From contig CP136066.1 in assembly GCA_032622095.1 (NCBI GenBank), positions 169,022,664-169,086,663 on the forward strand: a stretch of DNA of 64,000 nucleotides. The letters are read 5' to 3'. This document shows, piece after piece, positions 24,425 through 37,469 of this stretch. Positions within the stretch are counted from its first letter, which is position 1. Every line of letters begins with the position of its first letter. The DNA comes from Siphonodentalium dalli (Eukaryota; Mollusca; Scaphopoda; Gadilida; Siphonodentaliidae). The translations under genes and the position numbers were made by a program. The notes under the pieces were generated by a model. That model saw nothing but the letters and a program-made list of their open reading frames with translations. It was not told the origin of the DNA and ran no database searches.

Positions 24425-24871
24425 GTTAGAAGGAACTAAATGTTTTCCATAGGCCACAGTGTTAACGTTTGACCACGCCCACGCTAAATTTTCGAGTTCC
24501 GAAGTGCACGATGCATGCGTTCGTAAAGACCAACCCTTTCGGCATCTGTTCGCACATAGGAGTACCTTCGAGCCACGCCTTTTTCGAAAACCAGCATATG
24601 TTTTCCACACTACCCCACTTTTTGCACAGAATTTGACAGTCTGACAAAAGCCAATACACAGCCTCAATATCCCGCCATTATTTGGACACGAACGCATTTC
24701 AGACTAGGAAACGCCCACGTTTTTACATGCTATGGGTATTATATTTCTTGAATTTGTAAAATTATTTGACATATTATACGCCAATCGCGCGCCAGAATTT
24801 TTTTAACTCGTATTCGAGATACCCTGTAAAAACGAAAGGGACGTAATTCTACTTATTTAGTTCCTTCTAAC
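24425..24871. repeat. Right terminal direct repeat (447 bp)
   Basis: Same sequence as 23084-23531 apart from one single-base deletion near 24565. The near identity indicates a recent insertion or ongoing conversion. Confidence 0.85.
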
Positions 24872-25278
24872 CAAAGGAACGCAGAAGGGAAATAATATAC
24901 GTTAGCTCCGATAGTGGCGGCACACTAAAGCTGATAACATGCTGCAAAACCGGAGAACCAACACGCGGCAAAGAAACCACATAAAAAGTAATCTTCTGGT
25001 GAAACGATATATAGTGTTAAAGAACACAAACATAGTTTTGAGTCCTTCGGTCGGCATTATATATATACATTGTACATAAATCAGGACTTCAATTAATTCA
25101 AGTGTTCCATATCAAGCTATCGACGTCTGGGGATATCATTTTCAGAGCAAAAGTTCGTAAGGTCATAGAATAAACATGAGCATAGCCAATTCCACATAAC
25201 TTGCATTGTATATCTTCATCACATCTCGATGGCGATTGAAGCTACGGTAAATGTTTCTATAAAGTATTCACACTTGAC

Positions 25279-25412
25279 TTTGTAAGCCAGTGTGCATTCT
25301 CTGATATGTGTTAGTTTCGCTATGGGAGACTCCCATATATAAAAAAAATGCATTGGCACAGGGTCCTAATGCTGTACAAGCGCAGCTCCCGTTATGAAGG
25401 GGTTAACATGTG
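25279..25412. repeat. Hairpin repeat family, copy 1
   Basis: A palindromic motif 'gccagtgtgcattctctgat ... atgcattggcacagggtcct' is followed by 'gcgcagctcccgttatgaag'. Related copies are at 51725-51838 and 58557-59158. The central 'gagtctccc/gggagactc' pair forms the stem. Confidence 0.65.
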
Positions 25413-25905
25413 TGAACAGTGTCTAAAACGCTCAAGCCAGTGTATATGCCTAATTAGTTGACTTCGGATAAATAGTATGAACTGCGGGATAATTAAAGAG
25501 ATACTTACGCCAATTCCAATACATTCCCGATAATAACAACGATCTAATATCGAATATATATTTATGAATGCATTCGAAGTTGGTTCATGGTGTGGCTTCG
25601 CGAAGTGGGTTAATGAAGTGTTCGTGGAGTGAGTTCGTGAAATGTGTTCATGCGATATAACACACATATCTGTAAAACGACTATCATCCACAAGTACATG
25701 AAAAATAGGTTTAATTTGTTCTTATTTGCATTATTAATAGCTGTCCAATAATGAGACTTCCCATGTTAAACAATGTGATCTATTTCTCTACATTCTTCTT
25801 AGTGGTGCTGTTTTTATAGACTTACATGTGTACGTGTATGTATACACTGTACGTTATATTGCATATTTACCCACTGTCAGTACCTTGGTCCCTTTAAAGG
25901 TGGAC

Positions 25906-26212
25906 TGTACCTAAATTCCGTTATTTGTGTGAACATCTACAAAAGTAATGAAATTATTGAATTTGAGCCATGGATGGACTAGTGCAAAATACACTCATGT
26001 GCTCTATGAACGATAAAAACAGCATGTTAATTATAAATTAATGAAAATGAGTTAATGATTCGAACCATAAACTAATTTTCATAGAGCACATGAGTGTATT
26101 TTGCATTTATTCCCGGCTCAAATTAATTTAATTTGTTGCATTCTGTTGAGTATAGTGGAATGCGGACCCATAAATGGCTGGATTTGTGAATACAGGTAGA
26201 TCCCCTTTAAGC
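25906..26212. mobile_element. Palindromic MITE (AAAGG...CCTTT ends)
   Basis: The ends read AAAGGTGGACTGTACCTAAA and a complementary right end. An internal inverted pair, 'atacactcatgtgctctat' and 'atagagcacatgagtgtat', surrounds the centre. A better preserved relative lies at 49767-50096 and right halves lie at 45300-45441 and 54672-54745. It is about 70 bp beyond the last base of the exon 1 donor, in the first intron. Confidence 0.7.
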
Positions 26213-26284
26213 TGTATGAGATGACAAATAGGGCAATAACGAAACGATAAACAAACTTCAAATAACTACGGCGTTAGTTTTTAC

Positions 26285-26462
26285 CTGATGCAAGATCTCC
26301 TGAAACTGGTGTGTAAAAGGCGGGAGACGAGTCGTCATAGAGATCTAGAATATATCGCACGAGACAATGTAATTCCTTCTCCCTGGCTTCTCTGGACTCG
26401 ATACGGTGACATTCTTGTGAAAAAGTCTCGAGAAAAGACAGATCATACCCCGGTGTTGACAT
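26285..26462 (-). CDS. PLP-dependent decarboxylase, first coding exon
   Basis: The ATG at 26462-26460 starts a 59-codon exon ending at donor GCATCAG|GTAAAA (phase 1). It begins MSTPGYDLSFLETFSQECHR and ends FYTPVSGDLAS. This ATG is chosen because residues upstream of it are low-quality, and a possible acceptor (TACACTCCAG) just upstream suggests the exon carries a little 5' UTR. An upstream non-coding exon is therefore possible. The following exon at 22593 completes the split codon. The N-terminus of these enzymes varies, so family membership rests on the downstream exons and the phase chain. Confidence 0.7.
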
Positions 26463-26579
26463 TGTATGACGTATTCCCTGGAGTGTACCCTTCGATAATG
26501 AACCACACAAGAAAATTACTCGTATATATGTGCATATATGATATATACATGTTCGTGGGGACGCAATCGTCACATTAAA

Positions 26580-28955
26580 TTGATGTGGCCAACACTATGG
26601 GACCGTATAATTGTAATTACAAGGTTATGTCAGGCGAACGTGTTCGTTACAATCGACCACTGTATTATAATAGTGTATATTATACCCGTGTGCTCATAAC
26701 CGATGGGTGATTTTCTTTCACTAGAACGGCATTCACACTGCGGCATTCAAGCGGTATTCTCGGGGCAAACAACATAATGTCTCGAGAAATTCCATTTGCA
26801 CCTCTTAGGTTGGAACCTTCCAATTGATTGCCACTTCAGTCCGAAAGTAGGAAACATTCGACTTTTGATCGACAAACAACTTAATCGAATATAAAACAAA
26901 TACAACACAATCTGTTTCAAGCCAATCGTGAAATTTTCAACTGCTGAATATATTTAGCAAAGTATCGGGGTGGCGTGTCACACAGCACCCTCCGTCTCCA
27001 CGTTCCTGTACGCATGTAACCTTCCATTGAGCGAAATGACAAAGTGGTAACTTTTTTTTCGAAAAAAATATATACACCTATGTTATAATTTAATCATACA
27101 TGCATATATGGGAGTGGCAAAAATAACATGTTTTTTTCTAAATCGGAGGACTCCACCCCTGAAGTATTTTAGAGTTGGATTAATGGTTTGTTTTATGAAA
27201 TGGTGTGGTATTGCATGTATCTGACTACATATAGCTTATGTATGTATGCAGGATGTGACGACATAGGCGTGTGAGTCTCACTCCACACAGCTTCGGTTAA
27301 ATTGTTCAACAGTTGGAAATTATAAACCTGACACAATATTAAATGAAAGTTTCACGGCAACAATAAGTTGAAATTGTTCTCGTATATAATTAAATGTAGT
27401 GTGAATTTCTTGTTTTAGACCAACAACGGAATATGTCCCTACATGTGTTCGAAATGTTGGTATGAAATCGACATTAGTTGGAAATTGTCAAACCTTAGGG
27501 GTGTATGTTGTATAGTTTGCAGTGTCTCAACCATCTTCCGATGGTCAGTCAAAAATAAAAATCAAGGCATGTGAGGTGTACCTGTTGGGAAATTCAAAGC
27601 CATGGGGAGATGTGCAAATAAATTTTGCTAACCCGGGAGTTTGCCCTATTTCATTGCGAGGGATGCAGTTGGAAATTCCAATATGGACTTCCCCCGTCAA
27701 CGGAGACCTCTAGGCAGATCTATGCGCAAATTATCCATAGAATACTCCAGCGATTCTGACAACACAACTAGAAATGGAAATACATGGTACGACTTGAATT
27801 ATTGGGACAGACTATGGAACATACCTCTATCGCATGAACGGTTGCGACGTACTCACTGGGCGATTATTTAACGGATGCCGATGACCACTATTCAAAGTGA
27901 ACATGGATCACAAACTAACAATGACACATCAATGAGTGTCTCTGGTGAATATTGTTTTTGATTGGTCAATCAAGTAATATGTGGCGAACATATTATTTTA
28001 TTGGTCGCCGTGTGAACGCGGAATCACAATATGTCGTCCACACTATTAGAATACATGCAAGTAGAACAGTACAAACACAATTGAAAGGCTCGATCGCCGA
28101 ACAACGTAACAGAGATAGATACATGGAGATACGTATACGTGTGTATGCTGTGTGAGGCCATCTCAAGTAAAAGACAGATAATGACCACCAGTTGAAGTTG
28201 CCCAACATCCTGGAATGTGTGAATAGGAACACGTACAGCCTAAGTCGTGAGTACGTAAAAAAAAGATGAACTTGTGCATATCATCAATAAGTCTGGGTAT
28301 ATTGGGCCATATTGCATGAATATAAATTAATATGCTGGACTAGGTTATTTCTAACTGAAAGGGCATTTTCATGGATCCGAGTTTGATAAGGAGCGGTTGT
28401 ATCGATAGTAACTTGGAGACATTTTCGATATCCCAAAGTAAATTAAACCTATAAACTATAATAATAAAATAATATATATATATAATTATAACTTTGTTGT
28501 CTATGTGACTCAAACGAAATACTGGAAAGAAACACTTTCTGTTGAATATTAACAGATATATACCAGCACCGTATAATATCACACTAATATCGGAGGGCTA
28601 GGGCACATGCATGAAATAGCAATTTAGCTGATCAAGACACACAAGCATGACCAACGTGCATTTCCCAAAGACCATGTATATACTTGGAACATATAGAGAT
28701 ATCAATTTACGTTTATGACATCTCAGCTAGACACAACGTTGAATAGAGCCTTAATTTAATCACATGTTTATGGCATGCACATGTCAAATAACATATGGAT
28801 GCAGAAGACGCTCGTCTGATTTAACAACCAGTTGTAACTGATAGCAGATTTACGACCCATGTACCGTTGTTTGGACACCCCCTAACTATTATGTAATTAT
28901 GTACACTGCATCTGTGTGATTCACAATCAGCAGATTTACATTTAACTGAAATTCC
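26580..28955. other. Intergenic, upstream of the decarboxylase gene
   Basis: No coding similarity was recognised. Any promoter of the minus-strand gene should lie here, but no confident TATA or initiator could be picked from this AT-rich sequence. Confidence 0.45.
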
Positions 28956-28959
28956 AAGT

Positions 28960-30090
28960 ATATATAGAGGATATGAAATGAGTGTTTCTCTCATATGATA
29001 TTTATGAAACGAGTCTAAGAATTTTCAGTTTTCTCAAGCCTCCGGCGAGAGAAAACGGAAAATTCGTGACGAGTTTCATAAATATCATATGAGAGAAACA
29101 CGAATTACATATTCTATTTATCATATGACACCTATAAATTGATTCTGATGTCCAAAATGCACATAAATCACTAAATAGCTATATGACATCGTCAGCAAAA
29201 GGTTAATGTGACGTCACTTCATTGCACCGGAAGCCCAATTACACCTGGTGAATTAGCAGAAATAATATGCCCGCGGAGATATAGTGCGATATTCTGTTCT
29301 CAGTTTGTGACATTATATCGTATGTTTATTAGATAAATACGAATTACATATTCTATTTATCGTATAACAATGTCCAAAACTATATATTTCAAGATTATAA
29401 TTGCGAAAATTTGGGATCGCGTTGATATTTATCATAGGACTCAATCATTAGTTACGTTGGAACTCAATTTCATATCAATTACTAATTCATATCACCTTCC
29501 GATAATTTGATTGGTTTGTTGACAAAAAGTGTGTTCTGATTGGCTGAATGGCAGCCGGGGGCCGAGCCGCATCTCTGACTAAATGCAGGTCAAATTCGTG
29601 CGCGTCAAATACATGAATCAACGCGATGCCGAAATTCTCGCAATTATAATCTTGAAATATATAGTTTTGGACATTGTTATACGATAAATAGCATATATAA
29701 TTCGTATTTATCTAATAAACATACATGTACGATATAATGTCACAAACTGAGAACAGAATAGCGCACTATATCTTCGCGTGCATATTATTTCTGCTAGTTC
29801 ACCAGGTGTAATTGGGCTTCCGGTGCAATGAAGTGACGTCACATTAACCTTTTGCTGCCGATTTCATATAGCTATTTAGTGATTTGTGTGCGTTTTGGAC
29901 ATCATAATCAATTTATAGGTGTCATATGATAAATAGAATATGTAATTCGTGTTTCTCTCATATGATATTTATGAAACTCGTCACGATTTTTCAGTTTTCT
30001 CTCGCCGGAGGCTTGAGAAAACTGAAAATTCTTAGACTCGTTTCATAAATATCATATGAGAGAAACACTCATTTCATATCCTCTATATAT
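28960..30090. mobile_element. Foldback element, about 1.13 kb
   Basis: Nearly the whole element is one inverted repeat. Arms at about 28960-29400 and 29640-30090 match with few differences, and a loop of about 240 bp lies between them. The ends are TATATAGAGGATATGAAATG and its complement. Each arm also contains a smaller palindrome (gtttctctcatatgatattt and its complement) enclosing a third stem with 'aagcctccggc' in its loop. No transposase is visible. Confidence 0.85.
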
Positions 30091-30229
30091 ATCATATTTT
30101 TCACGAGGCAAATCGCGAGCGTTAGCAGCGTGCATTGTAGCCGTTTATATAGATGAATGTGTATATAATATGCTATATAGATATAGAAACACGGAGTTGG
30201 TAATGGCATCTGTACATGGTTCCTATGAA

Positions 30230-31830
<1,601 letters not shown>

Positions 31831-32094
31831 TGTCCAGCCTCTTCGTATACAACTTTTTGAAACCACACGATATAGGGATTATTTGAATCTGAATTAAGCA
31901 CTATGTGAACCTAAATGGGACATACGAACAGTCGTATATCAGTTTATTTCAACTCGAAATAAGCTCATGAAAAGCCACAATTTAGTATACTTGTTTCGTC
32001 GACACGACGTACCAGATGAACGCTCTTTATAATGTGTTTTCACTGCGACCCGCGCCATTCAACGAAATGACGGGTAAAAGTCCTGTCTGGAGCT

Positions 32095-32770
32095 TATTTC
32101 AGAATCAAATGTTTTTCTTTAGTATGAATAACCTTTTGCACGAATGGGTGGTATTGGACTAAGTTCTCAACTTGTTGAACATGATCTGCAAAGTTGCGGC
32201 GATTTTCGTTGTCGTTTTTTATCTCTTGATATTTGATGTTTGATGCACTTGATTTCGGGCCTTGGGGCTGAGTAGACATCTTCTTCCTCGTTGACCAGTT
32301 TTCGATATACTTGATGTGGCTGTCCTGTCGATGCTTGCTTTTTGTCCATTTTGTCCATAGCTACTTTAGGCATCCTGACATAATCCGCAGACAGTTTAGT
32401 ACTTTTCCCATGTGGCGCTGCTCCCAGAAATTTACCGATATATTCAATCATTGCACGTTTGTTGATTGACAGGTACTCGTGATCGATCCAAGTTATTCGT
32501 ATTTGGTATTCCTGCGACACTGTGCTTAGAATAATATCTGTGAAATTTGAGGGTATGACTTTGCGAGGGCTGTGGATCTAGCTGGAGGTACACTCTCTTA
32601 TTATACCTTCGGCGCTTTAAACAATATGCTCCTCCTTTAGACACAATTTCTTGAACAGAAAAGTCTGATTTGCATATATATACCAAGTCATGCTCCGCAG
32701 TCGTCCCACCATTCACACTTCTTGCCACTTCTCTTTCTTTCCAGGTTTTGAGTATTGTCCACAACGAAAT
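32095..32770 (-). pseudogene. Repeat-derived gene remnant, frameshifted
   Basis: One minus frame (to about 32265) encodes YIGKFLGAAPHGKSTKLSAD and DKMDKKQASTGQPHQVYRKL. A second frame continues with KYQEIKNDNENRRNFADHVQ and YHPFVQKVIHTKE. The order APHG...YVR...P..VY...APR...NFAD...PFVQ.V is, from memory, that of a transposon-derived protein family common in invertebrates and fish. Upstream, to 32770, a further frame is open (MWTILKTWKEREVARSV) but not recognised. At least one frameshift near 32270 breaks it. Confidence 0.6.
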
Positions 32771-32865
32771 ATACGTCCTCTTTCAAACCTCATGGTACTG
32801 GCGCAATCGGGGATTCTGCGGCTAGTCTTCCGATCACTTCATACACACGTAGAACACGTAGAAAC

Positions 32866-33058
32866 TCGTTGTTTGGCAACGGTTGTCCGATTATCAGCGG
32901 TGTAGATTCTCCAGTGATTAAATCAGTGTCAATTTTCGAAATATCAGCATCATTGTCATACTTGCTGTTTGGCAACGGTGGTCCGGTTATCGGTGGTGTA
33001 GATTCTACAGTGATTAAATCATTGTCATTGTTCGACATATCAGCATCGTTGTCAGGTG
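32866..33058. repeat. Two 96-bp direct repeats
   Basis: The block 'gtttggcaacgg' to 'atatcagcatc' is repeated with a 96-bp period (32871, 32967), an exact multiple of three. Both strands stay open across it. On the minus strand it would encode a D/N/P-rich repeat upstream of the 32-kb pseudogene, so it may once have been its N-terminal exon. That is not certain. Confidence 0.65.
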
Positions 33059-33269
33059 CAACAAGTACAAAAATTGGTAGAATCGCTGGTAGAATCGTCA
33101 CTAAGTCCCTCAACTATATATATATTGTTGTGTCAAAATCGTTGTCAATAGAAACGATTGGTGCTACAATCGGTGGAACGAAACGTACACTGGTCGGTTG
33201 GCTGGTTGAAGCGTAGCATATTCCGGTTTCTCCGGTGTTGTTGGATCAATGTGGCGTAGACATGTTGCT

Positions 33270-34130
33270 CGGCTTGGCCTTATTTTGCAGAACGACGAAG
33301 TGACTGATATAATAATGTCCCTAAAAAGAAAGATATATTACATTTGAGATTTAAAAATAATACTCAATTTGTTATTCCCGCCCAGGCTAAAAGGAGAGAC
33401 GATTCGGTCGAATCATCCCGACCGAACCAAGCTCATTGAACAGTTATCTCCCATTCGGGACTTTCGGTATTATCATGTGACTTTCGGTGCTATCGAAGAC
33501 CTTCGATAGTGCAAGGGACTTCGGTGTTAAGGACAACCCGTTCTACAAGAACCTATGGGAATAGTTAGGTCCTATATGAACCTATTTGCGCGAGCATATA
33601 TTGTTAGTTCTGCTCTAATGTATACTGTGTATAGACGACGGTTGACTTGGGTGGGTATGACGATGTCAGCCCTATTTGAATGGACCATTGTTGCTTACTA
33701 TCACCGTCGCTCGGAAAGATGCACTGAAGTGAACGGATCTGAATTAATACATAATTCGGATCTCATACATGATTTGGATTTCATCTGGTTGTGTAACACA
33801 GTTTATAGCATGTAATCGCCGAATCGTAGGTTTTAGTTTGAAGATTGTTGTAATGATAGTTGGGACTGGCTGAATATATTCATCAAAAACATATTGCCCT
33901 TAAATGTGTGAGGCGAAAGTACCCACCTATTCTCCAAATCCAAATGTCTGACTAAATCAGATTCAAACGATGACACACAGCAAGATATCAAATGATATCA
34001 AATCTTGAACAATGACATATTTGGTAACGTTTGTTACAATACTAGTTTTGAGCAGTGCATAATCAGACATTCCAAATTCGTAAAAACAGTTGGCAATAAC
34101 ACATACTGCATGATATTCAATCTCATGGCT
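33270..34130. other. Nothing recognised
   Basis: Apart from short self-complementary stretches near 33420-33520 ('actttcggt' repeats), no gene or defined repeat was identified. Confidence 0.45.
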
Positions 34131-34132
34131 AT

Positions 34133-34391
34133 TTACTTTATTTGCTTCCTGTGATGCACGTTCAGGAAATCAAACCAATGCAGGTTTATCTCCGGAAAAA
34201 CATTTTCAATAATGTTTGTATTTCTTTCCACAACATCTCCAGTGTAAAGGAAATTCGCGTTTTTTTTTGACACATTCGGTCCAAATGAGGCGTGGCAAAT
34301 CATAAGTTGGTGGGTTTCGGTCAACGATTTTGGTAATGCATTTCCACTTGAATCCTTTAAATAAAGCATGCTTCCCTTCGAAGCGCATCAA
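34133..34391 (-). pseudogene. C-terminal remnant of a repeat-derived gene (MRFEGKH)
   Basis: Two overlapping frames together read MMRFEGKHALFKGFKW and then NALPKSLTETHQLMICHASF. The R-F-E-x-K-H...L...L...HQ pattern is the typical end of a widespread uncharacterised repeat-derived family, which also contains the TDDIEI motif seen at 36.5 kb. A frameshift near 34330 breaks it. It probably belongs to the same decayed gene as the 34.8-37.0 kb copies. Confidence 0.55.
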
Positions 34392-34649
34392 CCAATTATG
34401 TCGGAGTGGTCAGCATTTGAAAAGGCAGGTGCAGAAGAAAGTGCACTTTTGGTGTAACTGAAGCATGAGGATATCACTGTTGGAATTGTGCATGGTTAGA
34501 TGATATGAATTGTTCCAGATAGCCCACTGTCAACAACGTTACTTCGGGTGAAGTTACCTGGATCAGTTAGACAAATAAATTCCACTTTGAGTAGCCGTCG
34601 GGTATCTTTTTCCCATCGTTATGCACAAAGTCTTTACTGCACCCGATTT

Positions 34650-36117
34650 TGTTTGTCCTCGTTATACATTGATTTTCTGTTGCCACTGGGATCATTGGGG
34701 ATTTTGTAACATCACAAGGCCTATTCGCAAAACCAACTCCTTTGAATCCAACAATCCAGTGGGATGCTGGTGTCAGGACACAAAGCCAATAGAGAGCCCT
34801 TTATTGTCTTGTTATTATTGTTTACACATATATTATGCCTTCCGTCGACAAAACTTATGAAATATTTCAGAAGGATTCCAGTTCCATATTTTCGAACAGC
34901 CTTGGTCTTACTGATCTCAAGAAGTTGTATGCTAGTTTGATATGTATATTGGCGGAATATTCACAAGCGTGCAGTAAATAGTTATGTTGTGTCTTTTTAC
35001 ATTGTTCCAATTGTATTCACAATCTCAATGTCATCTGTATACATAACAATATACAGAGCCTTATTGTGTTCTTTCCGAATAAATCGTACTGAGAAATATA
35101 CCTGCCATCACTGATGTCGCTCGTTGTGTTAACGTTAGTGTGAGGTGAACATATAGAGGCCCAAACCACCGGCAGTCAGAGATACAATTGTTCCAGATTT
35201 TTTCCGGAAGGGAACAACATATTGATAAATATTTTCTGAGTATTTTCCCATTCACACCATGCATGTATGATGGCAAGAATAAATTACTTCAGGTTAGATA
35301 TAGCCGAAATATCCCTTTTACAATTTGAGACGCTTATGTTGAGTTTATAAACATTCGAAGCTGCCACCGTTTCTGCCATACATTACGGTGTCACTTCCAC
35401 TAATATCACGATGCTCGAGATCATATATGATCCTCGGGTTGAAAGCACTGATATGATGAGACATGATATCGGGTGTGGTTGAAATAACACTTTGCAGAGC
35501 TTCCTATGCAAGTTGGTGTTTGGTTTCCAAAGATAATAGATCGGCATCACTGTATGAAATTAAAACAGTCTGATTGATAGACTATGTTATTTGACATTAT
35601 GGATGTCACTAGGATGATTCATCAGTGAGACGCAATGTGGGAAGTTGTCATAAGTTATAGGCGAAGCGGAACATCTAGCCGACTTTGAACAAGAGATTTA
35701 ACTCTATTAAAGTAGCACCTATTATCCATATTTATGTTCAGTTGCGTGAGTCGCAGTTGATGTGTGAACCCGATTTTATGAAGGGTTTTCGTTATGTGAG
35801 TTGTTCTCATTTGTTTCATGTTACATTGTAAGTTCTCTGATGTGTCGGGTGTTGGTGGGTTAGTTTGAGGAACCGCGCTATTTTGAACTCAATTTCTGCA
35901 GCAAGAAATCTGAAGGATTCGAAGCAAACAAATCAGGACAGAATGGGTAGCTTCACACATAGACTGTGGTGGAACCAGTACAGGGTCTAGAGTGTCCGTG
36001 AGTTAAATCCAAGCTGGGATTTCCCTTAAACTGCTTGACAACGACACAGCCCTGTATATTCTTTTAAATATCATATTGTGATTACCAAGTTGCTACCCCT
36101 GATCAAGCTATAATTCT
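34650..36117 (-). pseudogene. Tandem copy 1 of a decayed repeat-derived gene segment
   Basis: This unit matches 36157-37467 along its whole length, except for a block at about 35455-35610 missing from copy 2. In minus frames it still shows HAWCEWENTQK, NMLFPSGKNLEQLYL, VVWASICSPH and YISQYDLFGK, interrupted by stops and frame changes. It is more decayed than copy 2. Confidence 0.55.
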
Positions 36118-36156
36118 GAAAAACTAAATTATCAAACCTTTGTTTATGTTCACCGA

Positions 36157-37467
36157 GTGTCCGCGTTATACATTGTTTTTTCTGTTCCACTAGTGTCATT
36201 TGTGATTTTGTAACATCACAATTTCTACACGGCCGATTTGCAAAACCAAATCCAACAATCCAGTGGGCTCCTGTTGTGCCAGATACATAGCCAGTAGAGA
36301 GCTCTTTATTGTCTAATTATTATTGTTTACACATATATTTATGCCTTCCGTTGACAAAACTTTAACAGTATGAAATCTTTCAGAAGGATTCCAGTTCCAT
36401 ATTTTCGAACAGCCTTGGTCTTACTGATCCCAAGAAGTTGTATGCTAGTTTGATATGTATTTTGGCGGAATATTCACAAGCGTGCAGTAAATAGTTATTT
36501 TGTGTCTCTTTACATTGCTCCAATTGTACTTACAATCTCAATGTCATCTGTATACAAAACAATATACAGAGCCTTAATGTCCTCTCCGAATAAATCGTGC
36601 TGAGAAATATAGCTGTCATCACATATGTCGCTCATTGTGTTAACGTTATTGTGAGGTGAACGTATAGAGAACCAAACCGCCGGGTGCCAGAGACAAAATT
36701 ATTCCAGGTTTTTCCGGAAAGGAACAATATATCCATAACTATGTTTTTGAATTATTTTACCATTCACCCCATGCACGTGGTGACCAAGAATACATTTCTT
36801 CAGGTTCGAGATAGCGGAAATATCCCTTATACAATTTGATACGCTTATATTGAGTTTATAAACATTCGAAGCTGCCACCGATTCTAGCATCCATGACAGT
36901 GTAATTGTCACTAATACCGCGTTGCTCAAGATCATATGTGATCCTCTGTTTGAAATCATTGATATGATGAGACATGAGATGTGAGACGCAATATGGGAAG
37001 TTGTCATAAGTTATCGACGAAGCGGAACATCTAGCCGACTTTGAACTAGAGATTGAACTCTATTAAAGTTGCACATATTATCCATATTTATGTTAAGTTG
37101 CGTAAGTCGAAGTTGATGTTTGAACCTGATTTTATGCAGGGTTTTCGTTATGTGAGTTGTTCTCTTTTGTTTCATGCTACATTGTAAGTTCTGACGTGTC
37201 GGGTATTGGTGGGTTAATTTGAGGAAGCGCGCTATTTTGAACTAAATTTCTTTAGCAAGAAATCTGAAGGATTCGAAACAAACAAATCAGGACAGGATAG
37301 GTAGTTTCACGCTGTGGTCGTACTAGTGCATGGTTTAGAGTGCCCGTGCGTTAAATCCAAGCTGGGATCTCCCTTAAACTGCTTGAAAACGGCACAGCCC
37401 TGTATTATCTTCTCTTAAATAACATTTTGTGATTACCAAGTTGCTACCCCTGATCAAGCTATAACTC
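36157..37467 (-). pseudogene. Tandem copy 2 of the decayed gene segment
   Basis: A minus frame reads KKCILGHHVHGVNGKIIQKH, then GYIVPFRKNLE, an in-frame stop, VVWF-like AVWFSIRSPH and SYISQHDLFGED. It continues with ALYIVLYTDDIEIVSTIGAM, another stop, and in another frame IQLLGISKTKAVRKYG. The series VPF..LE / DG.Y..H.LF / L.I.LYTDDIEI.NPIG / IQLL.I.KT...KYG matches, from memory, a repeat-derived family found in fish and invertebrates whose function is unknown. Two stops and frame changes make it non-functional. Confidence 0.6.
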
Positions 37468-37469
37468 CA

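Larger units (their letters stand above)
23084..24871. mobile_element. 1.8-kb element with 448-bp terminal direct repeats
   Basis: The left repeat (23084-23531) and right repeat (24425-24871) look identical except for one missing T (acctttcgag against accttcgag). Each repeat also has its own inverted ends, GTTAGAAGGAACTAAAT and its complement. The whole unit is flanked by CAAAGG at 23078-23083 and 24872-24877. The inner borders read CTTAAG and CTTTAG and are not duplications of each other or of CAAAGG. The pair therefore inserted as one unit. The 0.9-kb interior has no recognisable coding region, primer-binding site or purine tract. Confidence 0.8.

Noticed and set aside
23036..24697. Paired open frames with the string VNTVAYGK on the minus strand, seen again near 39.05 kb
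   Set aside because: They lie in the 448-bp mobile repeat, have no splice or start context and no known domain. The shared string reflects repeat ancestry.
23084..24871. Calling the 23.1-24.9 kb element an LTR retrotransposon
   Set aside because: There are direct repeats and a target duplication, but no TG...CA ends, primer-binding site, purine tract or gag/pol, and the repeats have inverted ends.
32755..33216. 153-codon plus-strand frame
   Set aside because: It is the opposite strand of a 96-bp repeat and has low-complexity content. The minus strand has better context with the 32-kb pseudogene.
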